A DNA stretch of 5,917 nucleotides from Sulfurimonas sp. (GCA_024762745.1 JANTGV010000081.1:1-5917), one strand, 5' to 3'; positions 1-5,395 are shown, numbered from the stretch's first letter. Numbers and translations: made by a program. The notes: a model not told the origin generated them from the sequence alone.

Positions 1-4
1 CATA

Positions 5-1510
5 GTGATGTATGACTATGAATGGGACAGACTTAGAACTTGGCTTGATCAATATGGTGCTATAAGCGAAGATATCACATCAGCAGAAGAGATCACACGC
101 CTTGATTTGAGTGCAAAATCACTTAGAGAAATTCCAGAGAGTATAGGAGTTTTGTCTAATTTAATAATTTTAAACTTGTCGAATAATAAATTAAGTTCAT
201 TACCCGATTCGGTCAAGAACTTGTCTGTTCTTAGAAATATAGATATTCGTAGAAATAGTTTTGAAAAACTACCAGAAGTACTTGGTAAATTACCTCTACG
301 CTCAATAAATGCGAGTGGAAATCAGTTAAAAAACCTCTCTTCTTTGGAAAATTTTAATGAGTTAAGGGTACTTGACTGTAGCTCTAATGCTATCAGGGAT
401 TTAGAGAATTTTTTACCAATAAATAATGAATTGAGAACACTTAACCTCTCTTCAAATCTTATTCAGGATATAAGCGCTTTTTTGCCTAACCTGAGTAGTC
501 TAGAGAGATTGAACTTAAGTAATAATGTAATTACTGAAATACCACACTCTATAGAGAGCTTAGAGTCTATAGAGGAGATTGATTTCTCATCAAATAAGAT
601 AGCAAAAATAGATAACACATTTTTTGATTTAGAAGTTGAAATAGTAGATTTAAGTGCTAACAGTCTTAAAGAACTACACCTCTACTCTTTGGAATCACTT
701 GAAGAATTAACCTTGGATGAGAATGATTTTAAAGTACTAACCATTGAAGACTATTTTGCTCCATACTTACGTGAGTTTTCTTGTGACGGATGCTCTTTAA
801 AAGAGTTTTTACTACCACCCTCTGAATCCTTGGAACTCTTATGCTATGCATCAAATGAAATTAAAGAAATCCCAGATGAGATAGGTCAATATCATAAGCT
901 TACTCAACTTGATATAGAAGAGAATGATATAGAAGACCTACCTGATAGTTTGGCAAATCTTGTCTATCTTCAAACTTTTTATGCTCAGGGGAATCCTTTA
1001 AACGAACATGCTAAAAAGGTTGTTGAGATACTCTCCCCAAATATCTGTGACCTCAATATGAAGTCTGGTATTACTGTGGAGCACGCAAGTCAAGATGATT
1101 TAACTCAAATGGCAGAACTACTCAGTGTTCTGTTTGCTATTGAAAAAGATTTCCATATAGATATTGATAAGCAGTTGTCAGGAATAGAGAAGTTATATCA
1201 GTTTGACGGAGCAGAACTACTTGTTGCAAAACATGAGGACTCTGTTGTAGGAATGATAACAATGCAGCGTTTAATATCGAGTGCAGAAGGTAGTTATGTA
1301 GGTCAAATAGAAGATTTAGTAGTTAAAGAAGAGTATAGAAAAATGGGTGTAGGAAGTCGTTTAGTCAATAAAATGAGAGTTATAGCTCAGGAGTATGGAT
1401 ACAAACGAATTCAACTTGCAGCTGATGTTGATAACTCTAATGCTTTAGCGTTTTATAGTAGACGAGGTTTTAATAAAACGAACCTGCATATATATCATTA
1501 TATGGTTTAA
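5..1510 (+). CDS. Leucine-rich repeat protein with C-terminal GNAT acetyltransferase domain
   Basis: About 14 tandem leucine-rich repeats of 21-24 residues fill residues ~31-345, with the pattern LxxLxLSxNxIxxLP (for example LNLSNNKLSSLP, LNLSNNVITEIP). A GNAT domain follows from residue ~356 to the end (501). It has the acetyl-CoA pyrophosphate-binding loop RKMGVGSRL (445-453) and the C-terminal NSNALAFYSRRGF motif (477-489), both typical of active GNAT enzymes. There is no signal peptide or membrane segment, so it is probably cytoplasmic. GNAT enzymes move an acetyl group from acetyl-CoA to an amine; the LRR domain probably binds the partner or substrate, which cannot be named. The start is uncertain: GTG at 5 and ATG at 8 are adjacent and in frame, the frame stays open to the left edge, and no ribosome site is visible. 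It lies 93 bases upstream of the small-protein/sirtuin operon on the same strand, with no clear terminator between. The domain calls are firm; the function is not. Confidence 0.9.
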   Translation: MMYDYEWDRLRTWLDQYGAISEDITSAEEITRLDLSAKSLREIPESIGVLSNLIILNLSNNKLSSLPDSVKNLSVLRNIDIRRNSFEKLPEVLGKLPLRSINASGNQLKNLSSLENFNELRVLDCSSNAIRDLENFLPINNELRTLNLSSNLIQDISAFLPNLSSLERLNLSNNVITEIPHSIESLESIEEIDFSSNKIAKIDNTFFDLEVEIVDLSANSLKELHLYSLESLEELTLDENDFKVLTIEDYFAPYLREFSCDGCSLKEFLLPPSESLELLCYASNEIKEIPDEIGQYHKLTQLDIEENDIEDLPDSLANLVYLQTFYAQGNPLNEHAKKVVEILSPNICDLNMKSGITVEHASQDDLTQMAELLSVLFAIEKDFHIDIDKQLSGIEKLYQFDGAELLVAKHEDSVVGMITMQRLISSAEGSYVGQIEDLVVKEEYRKMGVGSRLVNKMRVIAQEYGYKRIQLAADVDNSNALAFYSRRGFNKTNLHIYHYMV

Positions 1511-1564
1511 TCTGAAATATCTTATGGTTAAATTTATATAAAATTTTCATATAGAGTATTTTGT

Positions 1565-1598
1565 TATAATAGTGCTATAGATTTATGCGAAAAAGGAG
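1565..1598 (+). promoter_or_regulatory. Sigma-70-type promoter -10 and ribosome site for the small protein/sirtuin/ytoQ unit
   Basis: A perfect TATAAT lies at 1565-1570, preceded by a T-rich stretch and lacking a good -35 box (TTTTCA at 1544-1549 is the best candidate, at 15 bp). This matches the usual Campylobacterota promoter style. A strong AAGGAG (1593-1598) sits five bases before the ATG at 1604. The AT-only stretch just upstream (1530-1546) may act as an UP-like element. Transcription would start near 1577. Confidence 0.65.
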
Positions 1599-1603
1599 AT
1601 GTT

Positions 1604-1822
1604 ATGTTTATTCCTAATGTAATCCATTTTACAAGTAATGTTTTCGTAAAAGAAGAGGAACCTAAAAAGAGCAGTAAAAAGGTTTCAAAAATTCATTTTA
1701 GGGAATTTGAGTCCGAAAAACGTACTAAGAAAATTTCAAAATTCCAGTTAGAGTATGGTGATCCAAATTTTGTAGATGAAAGAACTACAAGTGATAAGGT
1801 AGAGAAAAAAGAATCAACGTGA
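1604..1822 (+). CDS. Small lysine-rich protein of unknown function
   Basis: This 72-residue protein is not recognised. The start is well supported by AAGGAG five bases upstream and by the promoter before it. It has a short hydrophobic, aromatic N-terminus (MFIPNVIHF) without a true signal peptide. The rest is a highly charged tail with 13 lysines and many glutamates, probably soluble and partly disordered. A motif is repeated inside: KKVSKIHFREFE (25-36) and KKISKFQLEY (42-51), 17 residues apart. Its TGA stop overlaps the GTG start of the sirtuin (GTGA), so the two are almost certainly translationally coupled. It could be a partner, regulator or substrate of the sirtuin, but this is inferred only from position and lysine content. 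It is judged a real gene because of its strong translation signals and the four-base overlap. Confidence 0.75.
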   Translation: MFIPNVIHFTSNVFVKEEEPKKSSKKVSKIHFREFESEKRTKKISKFQLEYGDPNFVDERTTSDKVEKKEST

Positions 1823-2541
1823 AAAGAGTTATGATACTAAGTGGAGCAGGGCTCTCAGCTGAGAGCGGAGTTCGTACTTTCAGAGACCATGATGGTCTTT
1901 GGGAGGATCATGATATCTTGAAGGTCTGTTCTACTGAGGCTTGGATTGAAGACCGAAAATTAGTAACTGATTTTTACAGTGCTCGTAGGGGTGAGCTTGA
2001 ATTTAAGGAGCCAAATTATGCACATAAAGTATTCGCCAAACTTGAAAAGAAATATCGTGGAAGATTCATTCACCTTACTCAAAATATCGATGATTTAATG
2101 GAAAGAGCGGGGGCTGTGGATGTTGTACATCTTCATGGTACCTTGACTGATTTACGATGCGAAGCGTGTACAGAGACCTTTTCTGTTGCTTATAAAGCAC
2201 AAGACGGTAGTGAGTCTTGCCCACACTGTGGAAATAGAAGAGTTCGTCACAACGTCGTTATGTTCGGTGAACCTGCACCAGAGTATGCACATATTCAAGA
2301 GTCTACTAGACACTCTACTCTTTTTATTGCTATTGGTACCAGTGGTACAGTAATTGATATTACTTCGATTGCAAAGGAGTTTAAGTACTCCATATTGATT
2401 GATCCAAAACGACGGGAAACTAAGAGTGTTTATGATCCAAAGTCTTATATTGATGAGTATTTTGAATATTTTATTCAGAAAAATGCAAGTGAAGCGATGG
2501 ATGAAATGATAGAAATTATTAAAGAACATATGGATGATTAA
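1819..2541 (+). CDS. cobB: NAD-dependent protein deacylase, class III sirtuin (CobB/SIRT5-like)
   Basis: Removes acyl groups from lysine using NAD+, giving nicotinamide and O-acyl-ADP-ribose, in the cytoplasm. At 240 residues it is a minimal bacterial sirtuin. The NAD-binding motif GAGLSAESGV (9-18) is followed by TFRD (20-23). TQNIDD (87-92) contributes to the active site, and HLHG carries the catalytic His106. Cys114/117 and Cys134/137 (CEAC, CPHC) bind the structural zinc. FGE (149-151) and IGTSGTV (172-178) complete the fold. Tyr53 and Arg56 (FYSARR) match the Tyr-x-x-Arg pair that favours succinyl- and malonyl-lysine in class III sirtuins, so desuccinylation or demalonylation is likely besides deacetylation. 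The usual RPHVV before the FGE is RHNVV here, a minor deviation. The GTG start lies inside the previous gene's stop (GTGA) with no good ribosome site of its own, pointing to translational coupling. ytoQ follows after 25 bases. The family call is very secure; the symbol is by similarity. Confidence 0.95.
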   Translation: MKRVMILSGAGLSAESGVRTFRDHDGLWEDHDILKVCSTEAWIEDRKLVTDFYSARRGELEFKEPNYAHKVFAKLEKKYRGRFIHLTQNIDDLMERAGAVDVVHLHGTLTDLRCEACTETFSVAYKAQDGSESCPHCGNRRVRHNVVMFGEPAPEYAHIQESTRHSTLFIAIGTSGTVIDITSIAKEFKYSILIDPKRRETKSVYDPKSYIDEYFEYFIQKNASEAMDEMIEIIKEHMDD

Positions 2542-2566
2542 ATAATATAAAATTAAGGAATTTAAA

Positions 2567-3001
2567 ATGTATACTGTATATCTTGCTGGAGAAATTCATT
2601 CAAATTGGAGAGAGGAGATAGTTACAAGCTGTAAAGAGTTTGGGATAACGTTTCTTACACCAGAACACAATCATGCAAGTAGTGATGATATAGGAAAAAA
2701 TGTTGTAGGAGATCAAGGAATAAATTTCTATAATGACCATGTTAGTGCAAAAATAAACTCTATGAGAAACCATACTTTTATCAAGCAGTCAGACATTGTT
2801 GTTGTAAAGTTTGGAGAAAAGTATAAGCAGTGGAACGCAGCTTTTGATGCAGGATATGCAAATGCATTAGAAAAAAAGCTTATTGTAATTCATCCTGAAG
2901 AGTTTATTCATGCATTAAAAGAGATTGATGCTGCCGCTTCAGCAGTTGTAGAGTCTGAATTACAAGTTGTTGAGATATTAAGACATTTGACTAGAGAGTA
3001 G
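2567..3001 (+). CDS. ytoQ: YtoQ family protein
   Basis: A 144-residue protein of the YtoQ family, which shares the Rossmann-like fold of nucleoside 2-deoxyribosyltransferases but has no established reaction. Family marks visible are YLAGEIHSNWRE near the N-terminus (5-16), TPEHNHASSDD (31-41), and the block SDIVVVKFGEKYKQWNAAFD (75-94) followed by AGYANA, which in the fold would border the nucleotide-binding pocket. LIVIHPEE (105-112) is the next core strand. It has no signal peptide, so it is cytoplasmic. TAAGGAA (2554-2560) gives a good ribosome site for the ATG at 2567. It lies 25 bases after the sirtuin and probably shares its transcript, which then ends at the hairpin overlapping its stop. 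Since sirtuins generate nicotinamide and ADP-ribose products, a nucleotide or N-glycoside role for YtoQ is tempting but unproven. Confidence 0.88.
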   Translation: MYTVYLAGEIHSNWREEIVTSCKEFGITFLTPEHNHASSDDIGKNVVGDQGINFYNDHVSAKINSMRNHTFIKQSDIVVVKFGEKYKQWNAAFDAGYANALEKKLIVIHPEEFIHALKEIDAAASAVVESELQVVEILRHLTRE

Positions 3002-3040
3002 ATACTAAGTTACTTAGTATCTACTAGAACACCCTTTTTT
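2997..3040. terminator. Hairpin terminator between the convergent ytoQ and His-rich protein genes
   Basis: A perfect 13-bp inverted repeat (AGTAGATACTAAG at 2997-3009 with its complement at 3013-3025) closes a three-base loop. It contains the stop codons of both flanking genes (TAG at 2999-3001 on +, TAA from 3016 to 3014 on -). On the + strand a run of six T (3035-3040) follows about ten bases after the stem. That is farther than in a textbook intrinsic terminator, so efficiency is uncertain. The - strand side has no T run. Confidence 0.6.
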
Positions 3041-3364
3041 AAAGTTTCTAGAATTCCAATCATTATATCTGGAATGATTATCATATTTGTGCTTTCTGAA
3101 GTGATTATTATGGCTATAATAGCTATTCATATATTTATGATGTTTTCGTACATGACGTTTTTTATGTTTTCTATGTGAATCTACATAAACAACTTTATGA
3201 TGGGGTCTTTCATTCTGTAAGCTGTTATTATGAGACTTTAACGTGTGAACTATTATCGCACCTGCTCCAAGACCAAGTAAAAAATTTTTTTGAGTTTTAC
3301 TAAGCGCAAATAATTGGGTGACAGCTAATATACTAATTAGCACTAAGATTTTTACAGTTTTCAT
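3014..3364 (-). CDS. Small secreted histidine/lysine-rich protein of unknown function
   Basis: A 116-residue protein not matched to a named family. It begins with a convincing Sec signal (MKTVKILVLISILAVTQLFA, likely cut after Ala20). A glycine-spaced hydrophobic patch follows (FLLGLGAGAIIV, 28-39) that could insert in or lie on a membrane. The rest is very basic and rich in His, Asn, Tyr, Lys and Arg: 12 histidines fall between residues 45 and 97, and there is a single cysteine at 112. Such low-complexity His-rich tails can bind transition metals or polyanions, but no catalytic motif is visible. The start is supported by AAGGAG (3371-3376) six bases upstream. A TATAAT box (3393-3398, read on -) lies just before it, so it is probably transcribed on its own. 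It converges with ytoQ, with only 12 bases between the two coding regions. It is a real gene by its signals; the function is unknown. Confidence 0.75.
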   Translation of the reverse strand: MKTVKILVLISILAVTQLFALSKTQKNFLLGLGAGAIIVHTLKSHNNSLQNERPHHKVVYVDSHRKHKKRHVRKHHKYMNSYYSHNNHFRKHKYDNHSRYNDWNSRNFKKGCSSRY

Positions 3365-3392
3365 TTCAAACTCCTTAAAGTAAGTATGAAAA

Positions 3393-3398
3393 ATTATA
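3393..3398 (-). promoter_or_regulatory. Candidate -10 box for the His-rich protein gene
   Basis: Read on the - strand this is a perfect TATAAT, preceded by a run of T and located about 29 bases before the start codon. The best -35-like hexamer (TTCACA, 3419-3424) is 20 bp away, which is long, so the promoter rests mainly on the -10 and the T-rich context. Confidence 0.5.
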
Positions 3399-3463
3399 GA
3401 AAAAAATCGTGAAGTGATTGTGAAACTGTTTGAGTGTTATTGATAAGTGGGAGGGGAGAGTTA

Positions 3464-3491
3464 TATACCATGCCAAGTCAAGCATGGTATA
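3464..3491 (-). terminator. Hairpin just after fqrB, possible terminator or 3' stabiliser
   Basis: A perfect 10-bp inverted repeat (TATACCATGC at 3464-3473 with GCATGGTATA at 3482-3491) has an eight-base loop and starts seven bases after the fqrB stop. The position suits a terminator. In the - direction, however, it is followed by TAACTCTCCCC rather than a T run, so it may be a weak or Rho-assisted terminator or an mRNA 3'-end stabilising stem. Confidence 0.45.
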
Positions 3492-3497
3492 AAGTAT

Positions 3498-4511
3498 TTA
3501 TTTTAAGTTTTTAACGATGTTTTTAACAGCATCACTTGCATGGTTAAACGCAAGTGCAATACTACCTTGGTCAGTTACAACATCACCAATAGTGTAAAGA
3601 CCTGAAACATTTGTCTCAAATGTAGCTTCATCATAAACAGGAACATCCCACTCACCAGTTTGAACACCAGAGTTTACAAGGATATCTTTTGGAGTCGTAC
3701 CACCAAGTGCGTAAACAGCTCTGTCATACTCACCAGTTGAACCATCAGTAAAGTTTACTTTGATTGCTCTCTCTTCACCCTCTTCAACGCTCTCAACATC
3801 AACACCCATTTTGTTAATCATCTTACCATTGTCAAGGTATTTGTTACACATCTCAGTGTTGATCGGGTTCATACGTGTGATCTCAGCTTTACGGTAGTTA
3901 AGTGTTACAACACAATCTTCCATACCTTCCATTTCGATTAGACCATAAGCATACTCACCAGCAGTATCACCACCACCAACTACCATTACGTGCTCACCAT
4001 CTTGAACTTTAGAAAGATTGAAGTTAAGAACTTGCTTTAACTCTTTAGGGAATTTATATCTTGGCTTGTTTGGTTTACCCATACGTCCAACTGAAAGGAT
4101 TACATTTTTCGCTTTCATGCTCTCCATACCTTCTTTAACACCATCAGTAGCATAAACAATTGAGAAAAGACCATCTTCACCTTTTTCAACTCTTACGATT
4201 TCGTGGTTATATTCGAAGTGATCAAGTACACCAGCATTACTTAGTTTAGTGTCCATCTGAGCAATATACTCCTCTTTTGAACACTCATCAAAAGTTACAT
4301 TACCAGTGAATTCAAACTTGATTCCCATCCAGTCTTTATCAACACGTTTACCTTTTTTGTAAAACTTGTGAATCATATCATTATGGTGTGGTGCTTTATC
4401 AATAACAACAATGTTTTCTATACCAGCTATTTTTGCTTCGATAGCTGCTGCCATACCACCAGGGCCTGCACCAATAATTGCAATATCTACTACTTTACTA
4501 TCTTGAATCAT
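3498..4511 (-). CDS. fqrB: FqrB-like flavodoxin/ferredoxin-linked NAD(P)H oxidoreductase (FAD)
   Basis: A 337-residue two-dinucleotide-domain flavoprotein. GAGPGG (14-19) binds FAD. KGKRVDKD (53-60), VGRMGKPNKPRYKFP (141-155) and GGGDTA (179-184, the NAD(P) site) follow. LNYRKAE (204-210), YALGGTTP (267-274) and the FAD-contacting TIGD (307-310) complete the set. These blocks and their order match the FqrB family as I remember it from Helicobacter pylori. There FqrB passes electrons between flavodoxin, reduced by pyruvate:acceptor oxidoreductase, and NADP+ or quinones. The thioredoxin-reductase CxxC is absent; the only cysteines are at 77, 200 and 222, well apart. It is therefore not a thioredoxin reductase despite the similar fold. 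There is no signal peptide, so it is cytoplasmic. AAGGAA (4516-4521) supports the start. It appears monocistronic, with its own promoter and a 3' hairpin. The exact electron partner here is inferred, not shown. Confidence 0.85.
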   Translation of the reverse strand: MIQDSKVVDIAIIGAGPGGMAAAIEAKIAGIENIVVIDKAPHHNDMIHKFYKKGKRVDKDWMGIKFEFTGNVTFDECSKEEYIAQMDTKLSNAGVLDHFEYNHEIVRVEKGEDGLFSIVYATDGVKEGMESMKAKNVILSVGRMGKPNKPRYKFPKELKQVLNFNLSKVQDGEHVMVVGGGDTAGEYAYGLIEMEGMEDCVVTLNYRKAEITRMNPINTEMCNKYLDNGKMINKMGVDVESVEEGEERAIKVNFTDGSTGEYDRAVYALGGTTPKDILVNSGVQTGEWDVPVYDEATFETNVSGLYTIGDVVTDQGSIALAFNHASDAVKNIVKNLK

Positions 4512-4545
4512 GTTTTTCCTTCTCTAGACAAATAATTTTGATGTA

Positions 4546-4574
4546 ATTCTAACATATTTCGAGCTAAATGTCCG
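4546..4574 (-). promoter_or_regulatory. Sigma-70-type promoter of fqrB
   Basis: Read on the - strand, CGGACA (4569-4574, four of six matches to TTGACA) and TAGAAT (4546-4551, five of six matches to TATAAT) are separated by exactly 17 bp. This would give a leader of under 30 bases before the start at 4511. It is the best two-box promoter in the window. Confidence 0.6.
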
Positions 4575-4580
4575 AAATAT
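4554..4580. repeat. Inverted repeat ATATTTCG-N11-CGAAATAT over the fqrB promoter, possible operator
   Basis: Perfect 8-bp arms at 4554-4561 and 4573-4580 have centres 19 bp apart, about two helical turns. They cover the -35 box and the spacer of the fqrB promoter. This geometry suits a dimeric repressor binding one DNA face, but no regulator can be named and no second copy was seen in the window. Confidence 0.45.
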
Positions 4581-4774
4581 TCACTAAAGAAAAAGAAGAG
4601 TGTTTCAAATATGCAAGCTATGAAAGAAAAATAGAAATAATGTAGATGTATTTAGCTTTGAATGTTTACTTTAATTTAGTTTTGTTTAAGATATAGAAGT
4701 AATATGTTACATTTTGATACACTATAGAAATAGGCTAGTATAAAATACCCAGTAAGGTTTTTATTAAACTTAGA

Positions 4775-4827
4775 TATAATCTTTGTAGTTAGAGATTTCT
4801 CTACTCTAATATTTAAATAAAGTGAGG
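4775..4827 (+). promoter_or_regulatory. Candidate -10 box and ribosome site for the small orphan gene
   Basis: A perfect TATAAT lies at 4775-4780 after a T-rich stretch with no clear -35. Transcription would start near 4787, giving a leader of about 50 bases that includes a 6-bp hairpin (4790-4803). AGTGAGG (4821-4827) serves as the ribosome site, nine bases before the ATG at 4837. Confidence 0.5.
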
Positions 4828-4836
4828 TTTTACACT

Positions 4837-5067
4837 ATGGAAATTCGAATATATTTTTGCGCTGTTTTATACAATGAGGATTCTGAAATAATTCAAATAT
4901 CAGATATTAAAAAAGAGGCGACTGAAGATGGAATAACGGATGTCATATCTAAAATCCAAAATTCAAAAACTACACTTTCAGCTCTCTATAAAGATGGTTG
5001 GAGATTATCACAGGTTGTTCCTTCTCATGAGACAAATGGGTATAGACTCTTTTTAGAAAGAGGTTAA
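4837..5067 (+). CDS. Small protein of unknown function, DUF4177-like C-terminal pattern
   Basis: A 76-residue protein read from the ATG at 4837, chosen over an in-frame GTG at 4822 because that GTG lies inside the ribosome site AGTGAGG. The first ten residues (MEIRIYFCAV) look like a buried beta strand rather than a signal peptide. The C-terminal half reads LSALYKDGWRLSQVVPSH then NGYRLFLERG. This resembles the helix, 'GW-L-x-VVP', beta-strand, 'F-x-x-R' layout of small DUF4177-type proteins, whose role is unknown. That resemblance is pattern recognition, not a search result. It stands alone between divergent fqrB and convergent soxYZ, so the context gives no function. A TATAAT and a perfect hairpin after the stop support it as a complete single-gene transcript. 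Confidence 0.65.
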   Translation: MEIRIYFCAVLYNEDSEIIQISDIKKEATEDGITDVISKIQNSKTTLSALYKDGWRLSQVVPSHETNGYRLFLERG

Positions 5068-5076
5068 GCCTTCAAG

Positions 5077-5104
5077 AAAGGTAAAATTATTTAATTTTAC
5101 CTTT
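5077..5104. terminator. Bidirectional hairpin terminator between the small orphan gene and soxZ
   Basis: A perfect 12-bp inverted repeat (AAAGGTAAAATT at 5077-5088 and its complement at 5093-5104) closes a four-base loop. It starts ten bases after the + strand gene's stop and includes the soxZ stop and last codons on the - strand. T-rich bases follow the stem on both strands (a run of T at 5102-5105 on +, CTTTCTTG-like on -). It can plausibly end both transcripts, and it ends the sox transcript right after soxZ. Confidence 0.7.
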
Positions 5105-5395
5105 TCCTGTATCACTGTTACCTTTACGGTCTGTCCAAGTCATAATTAACTTATCACCTTTTTTGAATGTATCACCTTTAAACTGGAACTTAAAGATAGG
5201 GTTTTTAGATAAGAACTGACTCGTTGAGATATCAACAACAGTCTCTCCATTTACAGTTCCAGTAATATGAGTAATGAAGTTAGCGTCCTCTCTATTTCCT
5301 GTCTTTTTTTCTGCTTGGTTATATGTAGTCATATTGTGTTTAGCCATAGCTTTAACTTTAACTACGCCTTTTTTTAATTTTGCTTTTACTTTCAT
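5087..5395 (-). CDS. soxZ: Thiosulfate oxidation carrier complex protein SoxZ
   Basis: SoxZ is the partner of SoxY. The heterodimer holds sulfur intermediates on the SoxY cysteine while other Sox enzymes oxidise and cleave them in the periplasm. This 102-residue protein has the normal SoxZ length and pattern: basic N-terminus KVKAKLKKGVVKVKAMAKH, then the KKTG turn (30-33), ANFITHITGTVNG (38-50), the strongly conserved SKNPIFKFQFKG (63-74) and the C-terminal MTWTDRKGNSDTGKGKI (85-101). It has no cysteine and no signal peptide, as expected, because SoxZ travels through the Tat system bound to SoxY. AGAAGGA (5401-5407) five bases upstream supports the start. It lies 46 bases after soxY and is clearly co-transcribed. 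It is followed by a terminator instead of soxA or soxB. Confidence 0.95.
   Translation of the reverse strand: MKVKAKLKKGVVKVKAMAKHNMTTYNQAEKKTGNREDANFITHITGTVNGETVVDISTSQFLSKNPIFKFQFKGDTFKKGDKLIMTWTDRKGNSDTGKGKIK

Larger units (their letters stand above)
4512..4836. other. Intergenic region between divergent fqrB and a small + strand gene
   Basis: These 325 bases separate two divergent genes. The left part carries the fqrB promoter and an inverted repeat. The right part holds candidate + strand promoters, a short hairpin (TAGAGA/TCTCTA, 4790-4803) and three copies of ATAGAARTA (4631, 4693, 4724). No reading frame here has a ribosome site and credible length; the longest I tried by eye, ATG at 4611, stops after seven codons. 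I recognise no tRNA or known small RNA. Confidence 0.6.

Noticed and set aside
1530..1546. AAATTT/AAATTT stem after the LRR-GNAT gene as a terminator
   Set aside because: The stem is six A-T pairs only, with no T run after it. It is more likely part of the AT-rich region upstream of the next promoter.
2152..2529. A 125-codon open frame on the - strand inside the sirtuin gene
   Set aside because: It is antisense to a gene with a full set of catalytic and zinc motifs. Its translation is low-quality (Asn/Ile/Phe/Cys-rich, no family pattern), and it has no independent signals.
1819..2541. SIR2 domain of an anti-phage defence system
   Set aside because: It is a compact, complete class III sirtuin with zinc cysteines and an acyl-lysine pocket, without the extra effector or sensor domains and neighbours of SIR2 defence proteins.
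3498..4511. Thioredoxin reductase annotation
   Set aside because: The redox CxxC between the two dinucleotide domains is missing; the sequence blocks fit the FqrB-type oxidoreductases instead.
4611..4634. Tiny ORF starting with ATG CAA GCT in the intergenic region
   Set aside because: It stops after seven codons and has no ribosome site.
4714..4744. TTGATA and TATAAA as a second promoter for the small orphan gene
   Set aside because: The spacer is 19 bp and the -10 match is weaker than the TATAAT at 4775. It could be a minor start but is not well enough supported to list.
4822..4836. GTG start for the small orphan gene
   Set aside because: The GTG is part of the likely ribosome site AGTGAGG. 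The ATG at 4837 is better placed and starts a sensible beta strand.
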